A stretch of 64,000 nt of DNA, taken from Candidatus Didemnitutus sp. (lineage in GTDB: Bacteria > Verrucomicrobiota > Verrucomicrobiia > Opitutales > Opitutaceae). A program made the position numbers and the translations under genes. The stretch is from positions 1-64,000 of the forward strand of contig JAHCAY010000003.1 of the NCBI GenBank assembly GCA_019634575.1, in the 5' to 3' direction. Position 1 is the first letter of the stretch; each line of letters starts with the position of its first letter. The notes beneath the pieces are model-generated. The model made no database searches and was not told the DNA's origin. It worked only from the letters and a program-made list of their open reading frames with translations. Shown here one piece after another: positions 59,388-64,000 of this stretch.

Positions 59388-61466
59388 TTAGAGGTGGTCT
59401 TCGTAGACCGGTCCGCCGATTGTCATGGGCAGCGCGGCCGTCGCGACCACCTGTCGATGCCAAGCCGCGCGTGCGCCGCCTTCCCTTTTGAGTGAAGCGG
59501 CGACATCGAGCAGTCGCTCCGAGGCGTGCAACGCGAAATCCACCGGTGCCACGAGCCCCGGCGCCGTTCGTTTCCCGGCCTTCCGTGTGCGTCCCCGCTC
59601 GAGATGATCGAGCGCATCGATGAACACCTCACAGGCCACCGCGAGGCGAGCCGCCGCCGATCTCACGTCCTTGCGCGTCACGCCCGCAAGCGCACTTGCG
59701 CTCGCCTCAGCCCATTCGTCGATCTGCGTCCGCATGTCGGCCGCGACGACCGGCGATCCGGTGGCGAGAAACTGCTCCACCTGCCTTTGAAACCGGCGCG
59801 ACCCGACGCTCTCCACGCGTAGACAATCGACAAAATCCGAAAGCGGCAGCGCCTGCGTGGCCTCGGGCTGGTGTTGGTTCCGGCCGTAATTTTTCGGCGG
59901 CTCGCAGACGTCCGCCACGCACCCGATGGCACGGTGGAGGCGCTCATCCGCATCGTCAGGGGCAAGTCGACGCAACATGGCCGCGCGATTCGCCTCGTGG
60001 CGCAGGCCGCCCTCTTCGAGGCGCCGCTCGACGCTGCCCAGGCGCCGGTAAAGATCGTCCGCGTCATGCACGGCGGCGCTCGACCAAAGGCGTTCCGCGA
60101 CCACGGCCGCACGGGGCCAGACACACATATCCAGCCGCTCCTCGGTCACCCACTCCGACCACATCGCGGCCTCGCCCCCGAGCACGAGCCGCTGTTCCGC
60201 ATCGGTGAGCGGCGTGCCGGCCGGGATTGGATCGACACCGTAATGCTGTTCCGCCGACCACGACAGGTCGAGATAGTAGCCATTCGAGAGCAACGCCCGC
60301 CGCCCCATCCGCGTAGCCGCCGCGAGGCCCTCGACCCCGCGCCAGGATTGCACCACGGTCGATGCCGGCAGATCGGGGTGGAGAATCTCGTCCCATCCGA
60401 CCATCTCGCGCCCATGGCGGCGCAAAATTTCCCGAACCCGCCGATTGAAATACGCCTGCAAGCCGCGATTGTCTCCAAGCGCGTGGTCGCGGATGAAGCG
60501 CTGGATGCGCGCGTCCGCGCTCCAGCGTTTCGCCTTCACCTCGTCCCCGCCGATGTGGAAATGGCGGTCGGGGAAAATCGCCGCCATCTCTCCGACCAAC
60601 CCGTCGAGCAACTCGTAGACCCCCTCGTTGGTCGGATCCATCGCCTCCTCCGACACTCCCCAGTGGCGGCGCAGGGACTTCGGCGCCCGGCCCGCCGCAA
60701 GTTCCGGGTGACCGATCAACCAACTCGTCACGTGGCCGGGCACGTCGAACTCCGGAACCACCCGGATGCCGCGCGCGGCCGCGTAACCCACCAACTCGCG
60801 CAATTCCTCCTGCGTGTAGAACTTCCCGTCCGAACCGAGTTCGTGCAGACGCGGAAAGCGCCGGCTCTCCACCCGGAAGCCCTGATCCTCCGTGAGGTGC
60901 AGATGCAGGACGTTCAGTTTCACCAGCGCCATGGCATCGAGCTGGCGCTTGATCGCCGACAGCGACTGCCAATGGCGGCAAACATCGATCAGGAGGCCGC
61001 GCCACGGGAACCGCGGCCGATCCACGATCTGCACAGCGGGCAACACCCAGCGCGCACCATCGTGCTGCAGCCACTGCTCGAGCGTCGCGAGGCCACGCAG
61101 CAAGCCGGTCCCCGTCGCGGCGGACAACTCCACCCGCTGCGGGGAAACCGTCAGGCGATACGATTCGTCTTCGCCCAGCATCGGCACCGCCGGGCCGGGC
61201 TTCCGGCAATCGATAACGAGATGCGCTTCGCGCCGTCCGACCTGTAGTCGCTCGCCCCGCTCGCTACGCACAAAGGCCCGGCCGATGCGCCGCTCCCAGC
61301 GCTCCAGCATTCGCCGCATCGCCGCCGCGACCCGCGGATCTTTTCCCCGACCAAGCGCGAACGACAAGTCGCCCTCGACGGCGAAGACGCCGACCGCTCT
61401 CCGCACCTCGGCGGGGACCGGCAACACGGGTTGGACACTAGACCACGAACGGCGAACTACGGACAT
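59388..61466 (-). CDS. GH20 beta-N-acetylhexosaminidase, apparently cytoplasmic
   Basis: 692 residues from ATG 61466 (MSVVRRSWSSVQPVLPVP); the frame could open at TTG 61487. A GH20b-like domain (to about 140) precedes the catalytic TIM barrel: 'RFPWRGLLIDVCRHWQSLSA', 'LNVLHLHLTEDQGFRVES', 'GIRVVPEFDVPGHVTSWLIG', the Asp-Glu pair in 'FHIGGDEVKAKRW', 'EMVGWDEILHPDLPASTVVQ' and 'LGGEAAMWSEWV'. It removes terminal GlcNAc/GalNAc from glycans by substrate-assisted catalysis. No signal peptide is visible, so it probably acts on imported oligosaccharides. It starts 17 bases after the acs stop and forms an operon with acs. It converges on the oxidoreductase gene with a nine-base gap. Confidence 0.93.
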   Translation of the reverse strand: MSVVRRSWSSVQPVLPVPAEVRRAVGVFAVEGDLSFALGRGKDPRVAAAMRRMLERWERRIGRAFVRSERGERLQVGRREAHLVIDCRKPGPAVPMLGEDESYRLTVSPQRVELSAATGTGLLRGLATLEQWLQHDGARWVLPAVQIVDRPRFPWRGLLIDVCRHWQSLSAIKRQLDAMALVKLNVLHLHLTEDQGFRVESRRFPRLHELGSDGKFYTQEELRELVGYAAARGIRVVPEFDVPGHVTSWLIGHPELAAGRAPKSLRRHWGVSEEAMDPTNEGVYELLDGLVGEMAAIFPDRHFHIGGDEVKAKRWSADARIQRFIRDHALGDNRGLQAYFNRRVREILRRHGREMVGWDEILHPDLPASTVVQSWRGVEGLAAATRMGRRALLSNGYYLDLSWSAEQHYGVDPIPAGTPLTDAEQRLVLGGEAAMWSEWVTEERLDMCVWPRAAVVAERLWSSAAVHDADDLYRRLGSVERRLEEGGLRHEANRAAMLRRLAPDDADERLHRAIGCVADVCEPPKNYGRNQHQPEATQALPLSDFVDCLRVESVGSRRFQRQVEQFLATGSPVVAADMRTQIDEWAEASASALAGVTRKDVRSAAARLAVACEVFIDALDHLERGRTRKAGKRTAPGLVAPVDFALHASERLLDVAASLKREGGARAAWHRQVVATAALPMTIGGPVYEDHL

Positions 61467-61483
61467 GGAGCGCGGGGGTTGAA

Positions 61484-63436
61484 TCAATCGGTTTCCTGCA
61501 AGGCCGACAGCACGGAAATATCCTCGAGCGTCGACAGGTCGCCCTGCACGGAGCCGCCGCCGGCGATCTGCTTCAGCAGCCGCCGGACGATCTTGCCGCT
61601 CCGCGTCTTCGGCAACGCCGCGACGAGCCGGATCTCATCCGGCCGCGCGAACGCGCCGATCTCGCGCGCCACATGCTGCCGGAGTTCCTCCCGCAAGGCA
61701 GCCGACGGCTCGCCGCGACGCAACACCGCGAAGCAAACCAGCGCCTGGCCTTTCATCTCGTCGTTGCGTCCGACCACCGCAGCTTCCGCGACGGCCGCGT
61801 GGGAAACGAGCGCGCTCTCCACCTCGGCGGTCCCGATGCGGTGCCCGGAAACGTTCAGCACATCGTCGATGCGCCCGCTGACCCACAGGTAACCGTCCTC
61901 GTCCATGCGGGCGCCGTCGCCGGCGAAATAGTGTTCCGGATGCTCGTCCCAATATTGCTGGCGATAGCGATCCTTGTCGTTCCAGAGCGTCCGCAACATG
62001 GAGGGCCACGGGCGCTTCAGGAAAAGTTTCCCCTCCGTGCCGGGCGGCACTTCGCGCCCCTGTTCGTCCAACACTACGGGCACCACCCCGAAAAATGGCC
62101 GCGTGCACGAACCTGGCTTGAGCGGGGTGACACCCGGGATCGGCGCGACCATGATCGCGCCCGTTTCGGTCTGCCACCAGGTGTCGACCACCGGACAGCG
62201 ACCGCCACCCACGACGTCAAAGAACCACTGCCACACCGCCGGACTAATTGGCTCGCCGACCGAACCGAGCAGACGCAACGAGCTCAGGTCGTGCCGGCGC
62301 ACGTGTTCGTCGCCCCACCGCATGAACGAGCGAATCGCCGTCGGCGCGGTGTAGAAGATCGTCACGCGATGCCGCTCGATCATCTCCCAAAAGCGATCGA
62401 CGCCCGGCTGGTTCGGCGCGCCCTCGTAGAGCAGGATCGTCGCGCCGTTCGCCAGCGGGCCGTAGACGATGTAACTGTGACCGGTGATCCAACCGATGTC
62501 CGCCGTGCAGAAATAGACGTCCGCTTCCTGCAGATCGAAGACATACTTCGACGTGATGGTGGTCCCGAGCAGATAGCCGGCACTCGTGTGCAACACGCCC
62601 TTCGGTTTCCCCGTCGAGCCCGACGTGTAGAGGATGAACAGCTCCTGCTCGCTGTCGAAGGACTCCGCCTCGTGCCGCGTCGGGCACCCCGCTACGAAAT
62701 CGTCCCACCAACGGTCGCGCCCCGCCCGCATCGCGATCTCGTGCCCCGTCCGGCGCACGACGATGACCTGCTCGACCGAAGGCGTGTGCGCCAGCGCCCG
62801 GTCGACGTTCTGTTTCAACTCGACGATCTTGCCGCGCCGCCAGCCGCCGTCGGCCGTGATCACGAAACGGGCATGGCAGTCGTTTACCCGGTCCTTGATC
62901 GCTTCGCTGGAAAAACCGCCGAAGATCACCGTGTGGATCACGCCCAGTCGCGCGCAAGCCAGCATCGCGATCACCGCCTCGGGAATCATCGGCATGTAGA
63001 TGGCGGCGCGATCGCCCGCGCGCGCCCCCGCCGCCAGCAGGGCGTTCGCGAAACGGCACGTCTCGCGATGCAACTGGCGGTAGGTGTAGGTGCGAACATC
63101 GCCCGGCTCGCCCTCGAAAATCAACGCCGCCTTGTTGGCGCGCGCCGTGAGGAGATGCCGGTCGAGGCAGTTCTCCGCGACGTTCAGTCTTCCGCCGTGG
63201 AACCAGCGCGCATGCGGCCGTTCCCAGTCGAGCACGCGCTCGAACGGTTCGCGCCAGTGCAGCAGGCCTTTCGCCTGCGCTGACCAGAATTTCTCCGGCT
63301 CGTGGACCGACTCGCGGTAGAGCCGCTCGTAGTCCGCCTCGGGCGCGTGCGGCGCGCCGTGGCGGACGGGTTCGAAGGCGTGGTGGGCGGCCGCGCGCGC
63401 GGCCGAACGTGGGGTGGAATCGGGCGAGGAAGACAT
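61484..63436 (-). CDS. acs: Acetyl-CoA synthetase
   Basis: 650 residues from ATG 63436 ([17 protein letters not shown]), the usual Acs length; upstream in-frame ATGs overlap operator G and are not favoured. Adenylate-forming motifs are '[20 protein letters not shown]' (P-loop A3), '[20 protein letters not shown]', '[19 protein letters not shown]' (A5), '[20 protein letters not shown]' (A7/A8) and '[20 protein letters not shown]', whose lysine is the acetylation-regulated residue. It converts acetate, ATP and CoA to acetyl-CoA. Its pairing with GH20 and the shared operator suggest that it recovers acetate freed from N-acetyl sugars. Confidence 0.96.
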   Translation of the reverse strand: MSSSPDSTPRSAARAAAHHAFEPVRHGAPHAPEADYERLYRESVHEPEKFWSAQAKGLLHWREPFERVLDWERPHARWFHGGRLNVAENCLDRHLLTARANKAALIFEGEPGDVRTYTYRQLHRETCRFANALLAAGARAGDRAAIYMPMIPEAVIAMLACARLGVIHTVIFGGFSSEAIKDRVNDCHARFVITADGGWRRGKIVELKQNVDRALAHTPSVEQVIVVRRTGHEIAMRAGRDRWWDDFVAGCPTRHEAESFDSEQELFILYTSGSTGKPKGVLHTSAGYLLGTTITSKYVFDLQEADVYFCTADIGWITGHSYIVYGPLANGATILLYEGAPNQPGVDRFWEMIERHRVTIFYTAPTAIRSFMRWGDEHVRRHDLSSLRLLGSVGEPISPAVWQWFFDVVGGGRCPVVDTWWQTETGAIMVAPIPGVTPLKPGSCTRPFFGVVPVVLDEQGREVPPGTEGKLFLKRPWPSMLRTLWNDKDRYRQQYWDEHPEHYFAGDGARMDEDGYLWVSGRIDDVLNVSGHRIGTAEVESALVSHAAVAEAAVVGRNDEMKGQALVCFAVLRRGEPSAALREELRQHVAREIGAFARPDEIRLVAALPKTRSGKIVRRLLKQIAGGGSVQGDLSTLEDISVLSALQETD

Positions 63437-63494
63437 GCGTGGAGGGGTGAGGCGCCCAAACGAGCCGCGCGGCCGGGGCACGGCAAGTAAATTC

Positions 63495-63510
63495 ATAACC
63501 ATTTGGTTAC
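63495..63510. promoter_or_regulatory. Palindromic operator G (ATAACC-ATTT-GGTTAC)
   Basis: An almost perfect palindrome in the divergent region between acs (minus) and the second DegT gene (plus), 58 bases before the preferred acs ATG. Confidence 0.7.
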
Positions 63511-63582
63511 TTCAGGCGCAACCACCTCCACGACATGCGCCTCGGAATCCGCGCCCGCAATTTGCTTGTCCGCGCTTTTTTA

Positions 63583-63598
63583 GTAACCATATGGTTCA
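63583..63598. promoter_or_regulatory. Palindromic operator H (GTAACC-ATAT-GGTTCA)
   Basis: The left half and spacer match exactly; the right half has two mismatches. It ends nine bases before the ATG of the DegT-type gene at 63608. Confidence 0.65.
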
Positions 63599-63607
63599 TT
63601 GCCTTCC

Positions 63608-64000
63608 ATGAAAACACCTGCCCTCTCCCGCCCTCCCGCCCTGCTGTCCGGGACTCCGCAACCCGCCCGCGTCTTCCCGTCGTGGCCCATTTTCGACGCC
63701 AGCGACGAGCAGCGGGTGCTAAAGGCGCTGCGCTCCGGCCACTGGGGCAAGCTCAGCGGCGCCGAAGTCGTCGAATTCGAGCAGCGGTTCGCCGCGATGC
63801 ACGGCGCCAAGTTCGGCATCGGCGTCGTCAACGGTAGCATTTCCATCCGTCTCGCCCTCCAGGCGGCCGGCGTGCAGGCGGAAGACGAAGTCATCGTCCC
63901 CTCCTACACCTTCCTCGCCAGCGCGACTTCCATCGTCGAAGCCAACGCCATCCCGGTCTTCGCCGACATCGACCTCGAGACGCTGAACCTCTGCCCCAAG
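63608..64000 (+). CDS. DegT/DnrJ/EryC1-family aminotransferase (partial, runs off right edge)
   Basis: 131 codons from ATG 63608 (MKTPALSRPPALLSG) to the window end with no stop. The N-terminal part of a DegT-type PLP enzyme is seen: 'FPSWPIFDASDEQRVLKALR', 'SGHWGKLSGAEVVEFEQRFA', 'FGIGVVNGSISIRLALQAAG', 'DEVIVPSYTFLASATSIVEA' and 'PVFADIDLETLNL'. The PLP lysine lies beyond the window. It is the second DegT gene here and sits directly after operator H, divergent from acs. Proposed role: transamination of a keto-sugar in the same pathway as the Gfo/Idh/MocA enzyme. Confidence 0.9.
   Translation, partial: MKTPALSRPPALLSGTPQPARVFPSWPIFDASDEQRVLKALRSGHWGKLSGAEVVEFEQRFAAMHGAKFGIGVVNGSISIRLALQAAGVQAEDEVIVPSYTFLASATSIVEANAIPVFADIDLETLNLCPK

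Noticed and set aside
61673-63283. A 536-codon plus-strand frame opposite acs
   Set aside because: Antisense shadow of acetyl-CoA synthetase; no domain.

Overview
The window looks like a piece of a verrucomicrobial chromosome, most likely Opitutaceae. The DNA is very GC-rich, and there are giant exported delta-60-repeat and cadherin-like proteins, one ending in a dockerin-like 'DYDHDGLSNLVEYALGLNP' tail. There is also a DeoR-controlled bacterial microcompartment (BMC) locus of the Planctomycetes-Verrucomicrobia kind and a carbohydrate-utilisation region with a TonB receptor. This assignment is an inference from gene content. No rRNA, tRNA, CRISPR array, insertion sequence or phage gene was seen.

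Left part (1-25.4 kb, all minus strand). A hybrid histidine kinase and a NarL-type response regulator lie just upstream of two enormous exported proteins. One has 4,232 residues (delta-60 beta-propeller blocks alternating with Ig domains). The other has at least 2,821 residues (Ig, about 13 cadherin-like repeats, an NHL-like propeller and LamG) and runs off the left edge.

Middle (26-36.5 kb). A sugar-nucleotide epimerase-like gene is divergent from a DeoR regulator. The regulator is followed on the plus strand by a BMC locus: pduS-like, pduT-like BMC-T, pduL, three BMC-H, an acetokinase, three BMC-P, a CoA-acylating aldehyde dehydrogenase and a class II sugar-phosphate aldolase. The inferred pathway cleaves fuculose- or rhamnulose-1-phosphate to DHAP and lactaldehyde, then runs lactaldehyde to acyl-CoA, acyl-phosphate and acid plus ATP. 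PduS/PduT are candidates for removing electrons from the lumen. An 11-base motif shared by the deoR and pduL upstream regions is a likely DeoR operator.

Right part (36.7-64 kb). Several short operons for glycan and probably amino-sugar use are mixed on both strands. They encode a GH63-like hydrolase, an exported propeller, an AraC regulator, a BadF-type sugar kinase, three phosphosugar isomerases, a ceramidase-like amidase, two amidohydrolases, two DegT-type aminotransferases, a Gfo/Idh/MocA oxidoreductase, a TonB receptor, an MFS transporter, a GH20 hexosaminidase and acetyl-CoA synthetase. Eight copies of a 16-bp palindrome, RTAACY-N4-GGTTAC, sit at promoter or start regions across 40.97-63.60 kb and appear to tie these operons into one regulon. 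The cognate regulator is not obvious in the window. This regulon, and the amino-sugar pathway it suggests, is the best candidate here for something undescribed.
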